64,000 nucleotides of DNA from positions 2,294,001 to 2,358,000 of the forward strand of contig NZ_CP030051.1 of NCBI RefSeq assembly GCF_004114975.1, written 5' to 3'. The stretch is from Bradyrhizobium guangdongense. GTDB lineage: Bacteria; Pseudomonadota; Alphaproteobacteria; Rhizobiales; Xanthobacteraceae. A model generated the notes under the pieces. It did not search any database and had not been told where the DNA came from. It was given only the letters and a program-made list of their open reading frames with translations. A program made the translations under genes and the position numbers. Every line of letters begins with the position of its first letter. The stretch's first letter is position 1. Below are positions 45,222-54,024 of the stretch, one piece after another.

Positions 45222-48200
45222 TTAGTCGGCACGGACCTTGAAACGCGCGTAACGAAGCGCAAGGGTCGGCAACACCAGCAGACTAAGCGCCATCGAGGTC
45301 ATAAGACCCCCAAGGATGACGATCGCCATTGGGCCCTCGATTTCACGGCCAGGCTCTCCTGCGCCTATCGCGAGCGGCAGCAATCCCAAGCCGGTTACGA
45401 GAGACGTCATTAGGATCGGGACAAGGCGATCCGCCGCGCCCTCAATAGCAGTCTCCGCTCCCCATACACGACCATCGATGAGGACGAGATGCTCGTAGTG
45501 CGAAATCATGAGGATCGAATTCCGCAGCGTGATTCCGAGCAGCGTGACGAAGCCGACCATCGACCCCAGTGAAAGCAGGCCACCCGTTAAGGCGAGTGCG
45601 AGCACGCCACCGACCAATGCAAACGGCAGGTTGATCATCACCAGCAACAGATTTCGCCAATGGCCTGTGACCATCGAAAGCAGAACGACGATGCCTGTCC
45701 CGGCCAGCAGCGAATTGACGATGAGATCGCGTCGCGACCTGGCTTGAGCCTCTGCCGCTCCGGCAAATTCGATGTGAGCGCCGGGCGGGAGTTTGACTTC
45801 GCGGGCAAGTTTACGTTTGGCAGCGGCCACGAAGGATTCGAGATCGCGTCCGCTGACATTCGCCGTCACGGTTTGAACGCGCTGCGCATTCTGGTGCTGG
45901 ATCTGATAGCGGCCAGTCGTTTCATAGACGTCCGCGATCTGTTTCAGCAGAATGTAGGCGCCGCTCGGCGTGCGCACCGGCAGGTCGCCGATCTGAGTGA
46001 GCCGGGCGCGGGCGGGCGCATCGAGGATCACGATGATGTTGAAGACGGCGTTGCCTTCATACCCCTGACCGACGACGTCGCCCTGATAGGCGGTGCGCAC
46101 CAGTTCGAGCACTTCGACCGCATCGAGGCCCCAACGCTGCAGGTCGGCCGGCCGAAGCGTCACGTTGACCTGCGGCATTCCGGGCGGTGACCGTCGCTGC
46201 ACGTCGGCGGCACCGCCGACTTCGTCGAGCTCTCGCGCGACGTCGCGTGAGGCGCGATCGAGCGAGTCGAGATCAGTCCCGTAGATGTTGACGACCACCG
46301 CCGCGCTGAAGCCGGAGACGGTTTCCTCTACGCGCTCAGTGAGGTAGGTCTTGCTGGAGAAGGAAACTCCCGGGAAGTCGGCGAGCGCATCCCTGATGCG
46401 CGCTTCCGCTTGGGATTGGGCCTGACCCGAAAGCCCGGGCGCCAAATCGACCTCGAACTCGCTGGAATGCGGACCGACCGTGTCGATCCCGGCCTCGGCC
46501 CGGCCTGCATGCTGCGCCACCCTGCGGACGCCCGGGATCTGCCGGAGCGCATTCGTCATCAGTTTGCCGATGCGAAGAGATTCGTCGAGCGAGGTGCCGG
46601 GGATTGCCGAGACGTGCAGAATCAAATGGCCTTCCCTAAGGTCGGGGAGGAAAGTGCCGCCAAAGAACGGCAGCATTGCTATTCCGGCGATGGTGACGGC
46701 TGCGGCTGCCGTCATCACCAGCTTCGGGTAGCGGCCGATACGACGGAGCAAGGCCTGATAGGAGCGACGGGACCAACGCACCACGGGCGGTTCATGCAGG
46801 CGCTGCCCGCCGCTCCTCCCGACGAGGAGCAGCATCGAGAGTGCCGGCGTCACCGTCAGAGCGACCGCGAGCGAAGCAATCACGGCGAAGATATAGGCGA
46901 TGCCCAGGGGGCCGAACAGACGGCCGGCAATGCCGGAAAGCGTCAGGACCGGAAAGAACACCAGCAACACCGCAAACGTCGCATAGGCGACGGCCGTGCG
47001 CACCTCGAGGAAAGCGTCTAGCACGACGCGCGCTTCTGCCCTCGGCGCCGCGGCGCGGCGATTTTCGCGCAACCGGCGCACGACGTTCTCGACGCCGATC
47101 ACGGCGTCATCGACGACTTCGCCGATCGCGATGGCGAGGCCGCCCAGCGTCATCGTGTTGAGGGTTTCCCCCATCCACTGCAATGCGAGCACGGCCGCTA
47201 TCAACGACAGGGGGATCGCGGTGCAGCTGATGATGGACGTGCGCCAGTCGGATAGAAACATGACCAGGACGACGACCACGAGCGCTCCGCCGATCAACAG
47301 GGCGTCGAGGACGTTCTCGGTCGCCGCATCGATGAAATTGGCCGGACGAAAGATGTCCGCATGAAGCTTGACGCCGTCGGCTTGAAGGCCCGGTCGCAGC
47401 TCCTGCAGTGCGGCTTCCGCGCGTGTGGTGACATCTCGCGTATTGGCGCCGTATTGCTGGCTGACCATGAGCATGATGCCGGGCACGCCGTCGATGAGGG
47501 CGGCTCCGATCGGCTGCTCGGGAGCGGTCACGACGGTTGCGACGTCGCCGAGAACCACGCTTGCGCCGCCTTGGTGCAGGAGCACGGTGCGGGCCAGCTG
47601 GTCGGGCGTCAGCGACTGTCCCTGGGTTTGCAGCGTGATGCGCTGATTGGCGGTATCGATGAAACCGGCGCCGCGCACGCCGGTGGCTTTGCGCGCCGCG
47701 GCCAGCACGTCGTTCAGGCCGACCCGGAAGCGGATCAGATCGTCGGGGCGGACCTGCACTTGCAGGGATCTGACGTCTTTGCCGTAGGTCGAGACCTGGG
47801 CGACGCCCTGCACGGCCAGAAGCCGTCTTGCCACGGTCCAGTCCGCGATCGTGCGCAAATCCATCAGCGAACGCTTGTCGGACGTCAGGCCGATGACCAG
47901 CACCGTGCCGGCCAGCGGCGTCAACGGCGTCATCGAGGGCGGCTGAACGCCTTGCGGCAGCCGCGCGGCCACGACCGCGAGGCGTTCGGTCACCAACTGA
48001 CGCGCCCGATAGATATCGCTGCGCGGCTGGAAGATGACGGTCACGACCGAGAGCCCCTGGATCGACGATGAGCGCAGACTCTCGACGCCGGCCAGGCCGT
48101 TGATCGACGTTTCGATCGGCTGCGTGACCAGGATCTCGACATGCTCGGGGCTGAGGCCTGGGGCCTCCGTCTGGATCGTGACCTGCGGTGGCGCGAATTC

Positions 48201-48356
48201 GGGGAAGACGCCGTACTTGGCTTCGCCAAGGGCGAACAGGCCGTAGCCCAGGAGCGCAAACGAAAGCGCGAGCACGATGCCGCGGAAACGGATGGCAAAG
48301 GCGACGAGAGCGGCTTGCGGCCCTGACCTGCCGGAGCCGGTGCCATCAATCGTCAT
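45222..48356 (-). CDS. Heavy-metal efflux RND transporter (CzcA/CusA family)
   Basis: A 1044-residue inner-membrane proton antiporter of the HME-RND family. Visible are the N-terminal helix, the periplasmic porter (APGLSPEHVEILVTQPIE), and the TM4 motif GGLAIAIGEVVDDAVIGVENV, which carries the VDD...VEN acidic residues but Ala where CzcA has its first TM4 Asp. A second half with matching helices ends FVTLLGITLRNSILMISHYEH...GPMAIVILGGL. It exports metal ions with the adjacent adaptor; no outer-membrane channel gene is seen. The ATG at 48356 overlaps the adaptor gene by 11 bp. The metal is not predictable. Confidence 0.87.
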   Translation of the reverse strand: MTIDGTGSGRSGPQAALVAFAIRFRGIVLALSFALLGYGLFALGEAKYGVFPEFAPPQVTIQTEAPGLSPEHVEILVTQPIETSINGLAGVESLRSSSIQGLSVVTVIFQPRSDIYRARQLVTERLAVVAARLPQGVQPPSMTPLTPLAGTVLVIGLTSDKRSLMDLRTIADWTVARRLLAVQGVAQVSTYGKDVRSLQVQVRPDDLIRFRVGLNDVLAAARKATGVRGAGFIDTANQRITLQTQGQSLTPDQLARTVLLHQGGASVVLGDVATVVTAPEQPIGAALIDGVPGIMLMVSQQYGANTRDVTTRAEAALQELRPGLQADGVKLHADIFRPANFIDAATENVLDALLIGGALVVVVLVMFLSDWRTSIISCTAIPLSLIAAVLALQWMGETLNTMTLGGLAIAIGEVVDDAVIGVENVVRRLRENRRAAAPRAEARVVLDAFLEVRTAVAYATFAVLLVFFPVLTLSGIAGRLFGPLGIAYIFAVIASLAVALTVTPALSMLLLVGRSGGQRLHEPPVVRWSRRSYQALLRRIGRYPKLVMTAAAAVTIAGIAMLPFFGGTFLPDLREGHLILHVSAIPGTSLDESLRIGKLMTNALRQIPGVRRVAQHAGRAEAGIDTVGPHSSEFEVDLAPGLSGQAQSQAEARIRDALADFPGVSFSSKTYLTERVEETVSGFSAAVVVNIYGTDLDSLDRASRDVARELDEVGGAADVQRRSPPGMPQVNVTLRPADLQRWGLDAVEVLELVRTAYQGDVVGQGYEGNAVFNIIVILDAPARARLTQIGDLPVRTPSGAYILLKQIADVYETTGRYQIQHQNAQRVQTVTANVSGRDLESFVAAAKRKLAREVKLPPGAHIEFAGAAEAQARSRRDLIVNSLLAGTGIVVLLSMVTGHWRNLLLVMINLPFALVGGVLALALTGGLLSLGSMVGFVTLLGITLRNSILMISHYEHLVLIDGRVWGAETAIEGAADRLVPILMTSLVTGLGLLPLAIGAGEPGREIEGPMAIVILGGLMTSMALSLLVLPTLALRYARFKVRAD

Positions 48357-49410
48357 CGCCGCCCCGAAGCTCGCTTTTGGCCTCCTCGGACAACAGGACC
48401 TGCGCGCCCCGCATGACGATTTCGGACCCGGATGGGATGTCCCGAACCACGTAGTCGTCATCGGAGACCGGCTGGTCCGTGCTGATCGGATGCCGTCGGA
48501 AGCTGTCGGGGCTTACACGCAGGTAGACCCACGCCCGACCTTGCCACCGCACGATGGCGGTGTCCTCGATGAACACGCCCTCGTAGCTGTTGCCGGAGGG
48601 CACATAGACCGTGGTGTTCATGCCGGGCAGCAGGCCGCTATCGCCCGGCACGGAGAAGAAATAGCTCAATCCCTGAATGCGAGGGTCGGTGCGCGTTGCC
48701 GGCGAGATGTACTGCAGATCGATATTCGCATTCCGCGTCGGCGCCTGCGCCAGCGCCGTTCCCGGAGTGCCGGTGACGGTCGTGCCCGGCGGCAGCGTCA
48801 CCTGGACCAGAAGCTGATCACGTTCGATCAGCCTGACGACGACCGGCGAGCGCTCGATGATTCCCCGGCCGATGACGGGCCCCCATTCCTGCTGTGCTGT
48901 TGCCGCGAGCGTCCTGAGCTGTGATTCCGCCGCGGCCAGCGCCGCCTTGTCGACCCGCCATGTGCCTTCTGCGGCTTCGGCTTCCTTTTTTGGGAGGGCG
49001 GCGGAGTCGACGAGATTCCTGGTCCGGTCGTATGCGCTCTTGGCGACTTCGAGCTTGGCTTGCGCCGTCTGAAGTTGGGCTTGCGCATTGGCGTAGCTGT
49101 TGGCGAGCTCCGTAATGCGGGAAATATCGAGCACGGCGCCATAGGCACGGAATTGCTCGGGATGGGGAGCTGCTTGCAGAGCCGTAGTTTCCAGCCCGAC
49201 CTGAGCCTGCTGGCTCGGCGTCAGCTTGACCACCGGCTGGTCGCTATTTGCTGTGCGGGAAGGCTCGGTGTTGCCCGAATTCGGTTTGTCCGGCTGCGTC
49301 TCCGCTTTAGCTCGCTGGACATAACCCGTGAGGGCACAGGCGCTGGCGACGAGCACCAGCACGCAGACTGCGGTGGCGACGCCGCGCCGGGAGGTTTCCT
49401 TAAGAGCCAT
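48346..49410 (-). CDS. RND efflux periplasmic adaptor (membrane-fusion protein)
   Basis: A 354-residue adaptor with an N-terminal membrane anchor/signal (GVATAVCVLVLVASACALTGYV), a lipoyl/hairpin region containing a coiled coil (ANSYANAQAQLQTAQAKLEVAKSAYDRTRNLVDSAALPKKEAEAA) and beta-barrel domains (LLPGMNTTVYVP). It links the downstream RND pump to an outer-membrane channel encoded elsewhere. The Asp/Glu-rich C-terminus (ELRGGDDD) is notable. The ATG at 49410 follows AAGGAAAC. Confidence 0.83.
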   Translation of the reverse strand: MALKETSRRGVATAVCVLVLVASACALTGYVQRAKAETQPDKPNSGNTEPSRTANSDQPVVKLTPSQQAQVGLETTALQAAPHPEQFRAYGAVLDISRITELANSYANAQAQLQTAQAKLEVAKSAYDRTRNLVDSAALPKKEAEAAEGTWRVDKAALAAAESQLRTLAATAQQEWGPVIGRGIIERSPVVVRLIERDQLLVQVTLPPGTTVTGTPGTALAQAPTRNANIDLQYISPATRTDPRIQGLSYFFSVPGDSGLLPGMNTTVYVPSGNSYEGVFIEDTAIVRWQGRAWVYLRVSPDSFRRHPISTDQPVSDDDYVVRDIPSGSEIVMRGAQVLLSEEAKSELRGGDDD

Positions 49411-49623
49411 CAGCCTGTTAGCAGTTGTCGGGAACCAGCTTATTGACGAAATTGGCAGGCGGCAAGGCGGCGATGGCACCTAGGCTATCTCTGCGATGGC
49501 TCACTGGGTGTGGTTGCGTCGCCGTGATCATGCTCGCCCGGCTCACGCCTGTGTGAAACTTCCTGCCCGCTGAGGCGTAGCGTTCTATGATAACGTTCCA
49601 GCGATCCCTGAAGGATTCTCGGC

Positions 49624-49833
49624 ATGAACCCGATCGACCTGGTGGTGACTGTGTGTGCGGTGCTCTCGCCTGCGACCTGCGAGGAGCAGCATCTGGTGTT
49701 CAACTTTGGCGGCTCGCCGGCGCAATGCTCCATGGCCGCGCCGCCCTATATTGCACAATGGGTCGGCGAACATCCGAAATGGCAGGCGGTGCGCTGGCGG
49801 TGCGAATATCCACACACGCATGACAAGGCGTAA
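49624..49833 (+). CDS. Small Cys-containing protein, 69 aa
   Basis: A 69-residue protein beginning MNPIDLVVTVCAVLSPATCEEQHLVF and continuing QCSMAAPPYIAQWVGEHPKW and WRCEYP. Four Cys and the conserved-looking Trp/His pattern suggest a small exported or membrane-associated domain. AAGGA lies upstream of the ATG. No family name is known to me, though similar short proteins occur in Bradyrhizobium. It converges with the next gene, with 5 bp between stops. Confidence 0.62.
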   Translation: MNPIDLVVTVCAVLSPATCEEQHLVFNFGGSPAQCSMAAPPYIAQWVGEHPKWQAVRWRCEYPHTHDKA

Positions 49834-49838
49834 GCCGC

Positions 49839-50189
49839 CTACTTGCTGCAATCCTTCAGATCCTTGTCCGCGATCGAGAACACCGCATCCGCCTTGATCT
49901 CGATGTCGCGAACGACGCATTGCCGTGAATTGGGATAGCTGACCTTGGCGTCGTAGCGGCCGGGCTCGACGCCGGTGATGCGCAGCCGCTCGTCATGATC
50001 GACCTCCTTGTCCTTGTCGTTCAGACACTGGTTCGGACCCCAATCCGTCTTGCCTGCTGGTGCAAGCTGGAAGCCGGAGATCGTCTCGCTCGTCAGGTTC
50101 CAGAGCCTGATGCCTTTGCCCTTGCTCTGCGCGAGCGTCGCGCCCGGCATGACAGCCAACAGGATACCGATCGCAATCAGCCGCCGCAT
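49839..50189 (-). CDS. Hypothetical exported protein, 116 aa
   Basis: A 116-residue protein with signal MRRLIAIGILLAVMPGATLAQ and a compact mature domain (IRLWNLTSETISGFQLAPAG, NQCLNDKDKEVDHDERLRITGVEPGRYDAKV, CVVRDIEIKADAVFSIADKDLKDC) with three Cys and many Asp/Lys. It looks like a small beta-sandwich; no family recognised. GAGGAGA precedes the ATG at 50189. It lies 48 bp downstream of the ABC ATPase gene on the same strand, so it may be the last gene of that operon. Confidence 0.62.
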   Translation of the reverse strand: MRRLIAIGILLAVMPGATLAQSKGKGIRLWNLTSETISGFQLAPAGKTDWGPNQCLNDKDKEVDHDERLRITGVEPGRYDAKVSYPNSRQCVVRDIEIKADAVFSIADKDLKDCSK

Positions 50190-50237
50190 GGTGGTCTCCT
50201 CAGGACAATCTCGTTTGATCCAATTGACCACGAGTGT

Positions 50238-50948
50238 TCACTTCGATTCAAGCAGCAAGGCTGCAAGCTCGGCCCTGATCCTCGCAAGCTCAGCCTCGCT
50301 GCGCCCGGCGCGCGGCACGGCGATCGGCACCTCCTGCACGATGCGGGCGGGACGGGGCGACAGGAAGAACAGGCGGTCACCAAGACGGATGGCATCGTCC
50401 AGGCTGTGGGTGACGAGCAGCGTCATCACGGGACGACTCGCCACCAGCGTCGCGATCTCGTCGCGCAGGCGGCCGGCAAGCGCATCGTCGAGCGAGGCGA
50501 GGGGTTCATCGAGCACGAGCAGGTCGGGCTCGACCGCAAAGGCGCGGGCGAGCGCGACGCGGCGGGCGAGGCCCAGCGACAACTCGCCGGGAAAATGACT
50601 GCGATGCGCGTCCAGCTCGAGGATCTTGAACAGCTCCGACAGCTTTGCGTCGGTGACGTCAGGCGCGGCCAGCCGGACATTCTGCTCGACCGAGCGCCAC
50701 GGCAATAGTCGCGGCTCCTGAAATACCATGCCGATGCGCGCCTCTGGCGGCCGCGCGACATGGCCGTCGAAGTCGCGATCGAGTCCGAGGATGATGCGCA
50801 GCATCGTGCTCTTGCCGCAGCCGGACGGCCCGATCAGCACGCCGACCTCGCCTGACTGCAGAGCGAATTTGACCGGGGCCAGCACCTCGTGCGTGCCGCC
50901 CGCGGCGCTGCTGTAGGTCTTGCCTGTGATCTCGACCTCAAGCCGCAC
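50238..50948 (-). CDS. ABC transporter ATP-binding protein (NitT/TauT type)
   Basis: A 236-residue ATPase with Walker A GPSGCGKST, Walker B LLVLDEPLASLD and switch HSLDDA. The signature motif reads LSLGLARR instead of LSGGxxxR, an unusual change in the residues that clamp ATP. It starts at GTG, overlapping the permease gene by 11 bp. Third gene of a binding protein-permease-ATPase operon placed at the edge of the quinoprotein-associated cluster. Confidence 0.84.
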   Translation of the reverse strand: MRLEVEITGKTYSSAAGGTHEVLAPVKFALQSGEVGVLIGPSGCGKSTMLRIILGLDRDFDGHVARPPEARIGMVFQEPRLLPWRSVEQNVRLAAPDVTDAKLSELFKILELDAHRSHFPGELSLGLARRVALARAFAVEPDLLVLDEPLASLDDALAGRLRDEIATLVASRPVMTLLVTHSLDDAIRLGDRLFFLSPRPARIVQEVPIAVPRAGRSEAELARIRAELAALLLESK

Positions 50949-51675
50949 GGGGCCGCCACCGCGTTGCGCGGGCCTCGAACGGCTGCACCAGCGCCGTCTC
51001 GATCACGAGCACGACGGCGGCGAATGTCAGGGAATACGCGAGCAGTCGTGGCGTGTCGAACAGCTGGAAGGCGACGCCGATCTCGAAGCCGACCCCGTTC
51101 GGGCGTCCCAGCAGCTCGGCCACCAGCACGATCTTCCAGACCAGCGACAGACCGGAGCGGGCGGAGGCCGCGATATAGGGCGCAAGCTGCGGCAGCACAA
51201 CATGGCGGAACGCGCGCCAGCGCGGCATCGCGAATACGCTCGCCATCTCGTCGAGCGAGCGGTCGAGCGCGCGCGTGCCCTCGCGCAAGGTGACGACCGC
51301 CGTCGGCAGCTTGTTGATGGCAATCGCCGCTATCGCGGCGGCTTCGGTGAGTCCGGCCCAGATATAGGCCAGCACGATCACGACCAGCGCCGGCAGATTG
51401 AGCAGCAGGATCAGCCAGGGATCGCCGAGCCGGTCGGCAAGCTTCACCCGCCCCATCAGATAGCCGATGGCACTGCCGACCGACATGGCCAGCACGAAAG
51501 CGAGCGCGACGCGCGCCAGCGTCGCACCGAGGTGCAGGAACAGCGCGCCGCTCGCGGCTTCAGCGATGATGACATTGAGCACCGCGGGCGGGGAGGGCAG
51601 CTTCGCGCCGCCGACGAACAGCGCGGCGATCCACCAGATCGCGAGAAACAGGGCGAAGGAGAGAAGGCGCAGCAA
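50938..51675 (-). CDS. ABC transporter permease (NitT/TauT type)
   Basis: A 245-residue permease with about six membrane segments and the cytoplasmic loop LDRSLDEMASVFAMPRWRAFRHVVLPQLAPYI. The TTG at 51675 is chosen: it follows GGAGA by 7 bases and lies just after the binding-protein stop, while the frame further upstream reads through the binding-protein gene. It pairs with the neighbouring ATPase and binding protein. Confidence 0.82.
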   Translation of the reverse strand: MLRLLSFALFLAIWWIAALFVGGAKLPSPPAVLNVIIAEAASGALFLHLGATLARVALAFVLAMSVGSAIGYLMGRVKLADRLGDPWLILLLNLPALVVIVLAYIWAGLTEAAAIAAIAINKLPTAVVTLREGTRALDRSLDEMASVFAMPRWRAFRHVVLPQLAPYIAASARSGLSLVWKIVLVAELLGRPNGVGFEIGVAFQLFDTPRLLAYSLTFAAVVLVIETALVQPFEARATRWRPRAA

Positions 51676-51676
51676 C

Positions 51677-52651
51677 TCAATCTCCGGAGAGGGCGTGATA
51701 GAAGGTGCCGGGATCGAGCTCGGCCGCCGGACCGACCAAGTCGCGACCGCCGATCTCGGCGAGCACGCGGTAGAGCACGCGCGCATCCGCCTCTTCGTCA
51801 CTGATGCTCCGGCGCGGAATACCATCGCGATAACGGTCGCGATAGGTCTTGACCATGGCCGGATCGGTCGCGCCGGTGAGCGCGGCGATCTTGTCCCAGG
51901 CCGCATCCGAAGTGACCAGCAATTGTTTGGCCTTGCGCGTCATGGCGATGAAACGTGCCACGGCGTCGCGATGGCTCGCGGCCCAGCTCTCGTCGAAGAC
52001 ATAGCCGACCGCGGACACCGCGCCCTTGGCGCCGAGCTTGGGCAAAATCTCCTCGATGCCGACGAGGCGCCTAAAACCCTTGGCCTCGAGCTGGGCACAG
52101 AAATTCCAGAAATTGAGGCTCGCATCCATCTCGCCGTCGAGTGCCTTGGCCGCGATCAGGGGCGGGGCGCCATAGACGATGGTGGCATCCGACTTCAGGT
52201 CGATGCCGTCCTGCTTCATCCGCGCCTGCAGCAGCAGCCAGCTCTTGTCGATCGGGCCGCCGCCGACGGCAAGCTTGCGGCCCTTCAGATCAGCCAGCGT
52301 CTTGATCGGCGAGGCGGCCGGCACCATCACGGCGCCGAGGGCGCTGGAATAGGGATAGAAGGTCAGCTTGGCACCGAGCGCGCGCTCGCGCGACACCCAG
52401 AGCCAGTCCGACAGCATGATGTCGGCATTGCCGGCGCGGAGCGCGATCTTGCCGGCCTCGGGACTCGCAAGCTCCGTGACCTCGAGCGCCAGGTTGGCTT
52501 CCTTGTCGAGCCCGGCCTCGCGGATCGTCGCCAGTTCCCAGGAGAATGTTCCGGTCTTCTGCACGGCCAGGCGGATGGTGTCCGCAGCATGGGCCGCCGT
52601 GCCGCACGCCAGCACCATCGCGAGCGCCAATGTCCGTGCCAAAACTCTCAT
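51677..52651 (-). CDS. ABC transporter substrate-binding protein (NitT/TauT type)
   Basis: A 324-residue exported binding protein: signal MRVLARTLALAMVLACGTAAHA, then IRLAVQKTGTFSWELATIREAGLD, NADIMLSDWLWVSRERALGAKLTFYPYS and LKGRKLAVGGGPIDKSWLLLQARM. Such proteins bind small anionic or zwitterionic organics. This one begins the operon (binding protein, permease, ATPase), divergent from a small exported protein of the PQQ-associated cluster. The ligand is unknown; a link to alcohol metabolism is suggested only by position. Confidence 0.83.
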   Translation of the reverse strand: MRVLARTLALAMVLACGTAAHAADTIRLAVQKTGTFSWELATIREAGLDKEANLALEVTELASPEAGKIALRAGNADIMLSDWLWVSRERALGAKLTFYPYSSALGAVMVPAASPIKTLADLKGRKLAVGGGPIDKSWLLLQARMKQDGIDLKSDATIVYGAPPLIAAKALDGEMDASLNFWNFCAQLEAKGFRRLVGIEEILPKLGAKGAVSAVGYVFDESWAASHRDAVARFIAMTRKAKQLLVTSDAAWDKIAALTGATDPAMVKTYRDRYRDGIPRRSISDEEADARVLYRVLAEIGGRDLVGPAAELDPGTFYHALSGD

Positions 52652-52737
52652 CACTTGTGAGCCATTTCCTCTGACAGAGTGCTTTTCAGGACAATACGCA
52701 TAGCATAGCTTCCATCGCAACCAGCGGGAGGACGCCT

Positions 52738-53097
52738 ATGAGTTTTGCGGGACAGGTACGACCGATTGTCGCCGCTTTGGTCGTGCTCGCAGCAGTGGTC
52801 ACCGCGGCGCGGGCCGAGGAGGCCAACGACTATCCGACGTCGGCGCGCGCGGAATATGTCTATGGTTGCATGAAGGCCAATGGCGAGACGCGGCAGGCGA
52901 TCGAACAATGCTCCTGCTCGATCGACGTGGTCGCCTCGATCGTGCCCTATGAAAGATATGTCACTGCCGAGACCGCACTCAGCATGTCCCAGGTCCGCGG
53001 CAATCTCGGCACCCAGTTCAGGACGTCGGAGCAGGCGAATGCGGCCGTGAACGATTTGCGCCGGGCGCAAGCCGAAGCCGAGGTGAGGTGTTTCTGA
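52738..53097 (+). CDS. Small exported Cys protein in the PQQ-associated cluster
   Basis: A 119-residue protein with signal (MSFAGQVRPIVAALVVLAAVVTAARA) and a mature helical domain carrying four Cys (YGCMKANGETRQAIEQCSCSI ... EAEVRCF), likely two disulfides. GGGAGG precedes the ATG. No heme motif. No family known to me. It sits between the ABC operon and the SoxYZ-like carrier and looks like a regular member of this cluster. Confidence 0.62.
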   Translation: MSFAGQVRPIVAALVVLAAVVTAARAEEANDYPTSARAEYVYGCMKANGETRQAIEQCSCSIDVVASIVPYERYVTAETALSMSQVRGNLGTQFRTSEQANAAVNDLRRAQAEAEVRCF

Positions 53098-53105
53098 TCT
53101 GGCTG

Positions 53106-53141
53106 GTCATTCCGGGTTCGCGCTCTGCGCCCCGGAATGAC
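53106..53141. terminator. Inverted repeat between convergent genes
   Basis: A perfect 11-bp stem (GTCATTCCGGG / CCCGGAATGAC) around 14 bases, lying between the stops of two convergent genes. It matches a short palindrome frequent in Bradyrhizobium intergenic regions, and probably acts as a two-way terminator. Confidence 0.6.
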
Positions 53142-53153
53142 GGCAAGAGGCAT

Positions 53154-53972
53154 TCACGTCCCCGACTTCTCCACATCCCACTCATGGCGGAATACGTGTC
53201 CCTCCGTGTCCTTGGCTTCCGCGCGGAAGCGCTTGGCGCCGTTGGAGACATAGGTGAAGCGCAGATTGGGGTCTTCCGAGATCGAGATGCCGCCTTCCAT
53301 CGACAGCACGGGGCTGTCGTCCTGCGTCAGCTTCAGCTGGTTGATGAAGAAGGCGGGGATATAGAGCTGCGTGACCTGGTCCATCTGCAGGCCGGAATTG
53401 TTTGGATGCCCGATCATGATTTGCGCCTCGCGGATGCGGCTTGCCGGCGCGTCCTCGCGCGCGAATTGCCGGTAGCGCATCTGGCCGAGGCGATTGTTGG
53501 CCTCCTCGGCATTCTTGCCGGCCGGTGCCGAGCAGCCGCCCGAGGCCTTCACATAGGTCTTTGAGACGTAGAGCTGGCCATCGCTGAGCTCGGCGACCGC
53601 GTGGACGTCGGTGTAATTGTTGACGCGCACGCGCGTGGAAATCTCGGTGACGTTGGCATCCGCGCCAAGCTCGAATTTCGCCGCCATCGGCGCCGGATTG
53701 CGATCGATCACCAGCGTGATCGATCGGATGCGGCGGCTATCTGCCGGCGACAGCTTGCTGCGCAGGGTCACCGGCACGATCGCCGCGTCCTCGGCGCGAT
53801 AGGGCATCTCGATGGCGATGACGCCGCTGCCGTCGTTCATCGGACGGTTGTTGAAGATGTCCTGCACCAGACCCGGCCAGGGGTCGTAGGCCTCTTCGGC
53901 GCTGGCAGGCAGCGCGAAGGCGATGCCGAGCAATGCGGCGATCAGGGGCAGGCGGCGTGTGCATCCCGTCAT
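53154..53972 (-). CDS. Quinoprotein-associated fused SoxYZ-like carrier protein
   Basis: A 272-residue exported protein. The signal is followed by a SoxY-like domain (about 30-150) that ends in SGGCSAPAG with Cys147, and then a SoxZ-like domain (about 165-272; IMIGHPNNSGLQMDQ, IPAFFINQLKL, GHVFRHEWDV). In thiosulfate oxidation SoxYZ carries intermediates on a C-terminal GGCGG Cys; here Y and Z are one chain and the Cys is internal with a changed arm. I recognise it as the SoxYZ-like carrier family found with PQQ dehydrogenases. The cargo is unknown. The ATG at 53972 opens the signal peptide. Confidence 0.84.
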   Translation of the reverse strand: MTGCTRRLPLIAALLGIAFALPASAEEAYDPWPGLVQDIFNNRPMNDGSGVIAIEMPYRAEDAAIVPVTLRSKLSPADSRRIRSITLVIDRNPAPMAAKFELGADANVTEISTRVRVNNYTDVHAVAELSDGQLYVSKTYVKASGGCSAPAGKNAEEANNRLGQMRYRQFAREDAPASRIREAQIMIGHPNNSGLQMDQVTQLYIPAFFINQLKLTQDDSPVLSMEGGISISEDPNLRFTYVSNGAKRFRAEAKDTEGHVFRHEWDVEKSGT

Positions 53973-54024
53973 GGTCAAGATCCTGTGCGGACGACGCGGT
54001 TGTTCGAGTAAGGTAGCGCGCCCG

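Noticed and set aside
45120..45222. Possible pqqBCDE downstream of pqqA
   Set aside because: The next DNA is a hairpin followed by the 3' end of a convergent RND gene; no pqq biosynthesis gene is readable on either strand.
44828..45413. Plus-strand ORFs around pqqA (113 and 133 residues)
   Set aside because: They overlap pqqA out of frame, or the RND gene in antisense; pqqA itself is supported by motif and ribosome site.
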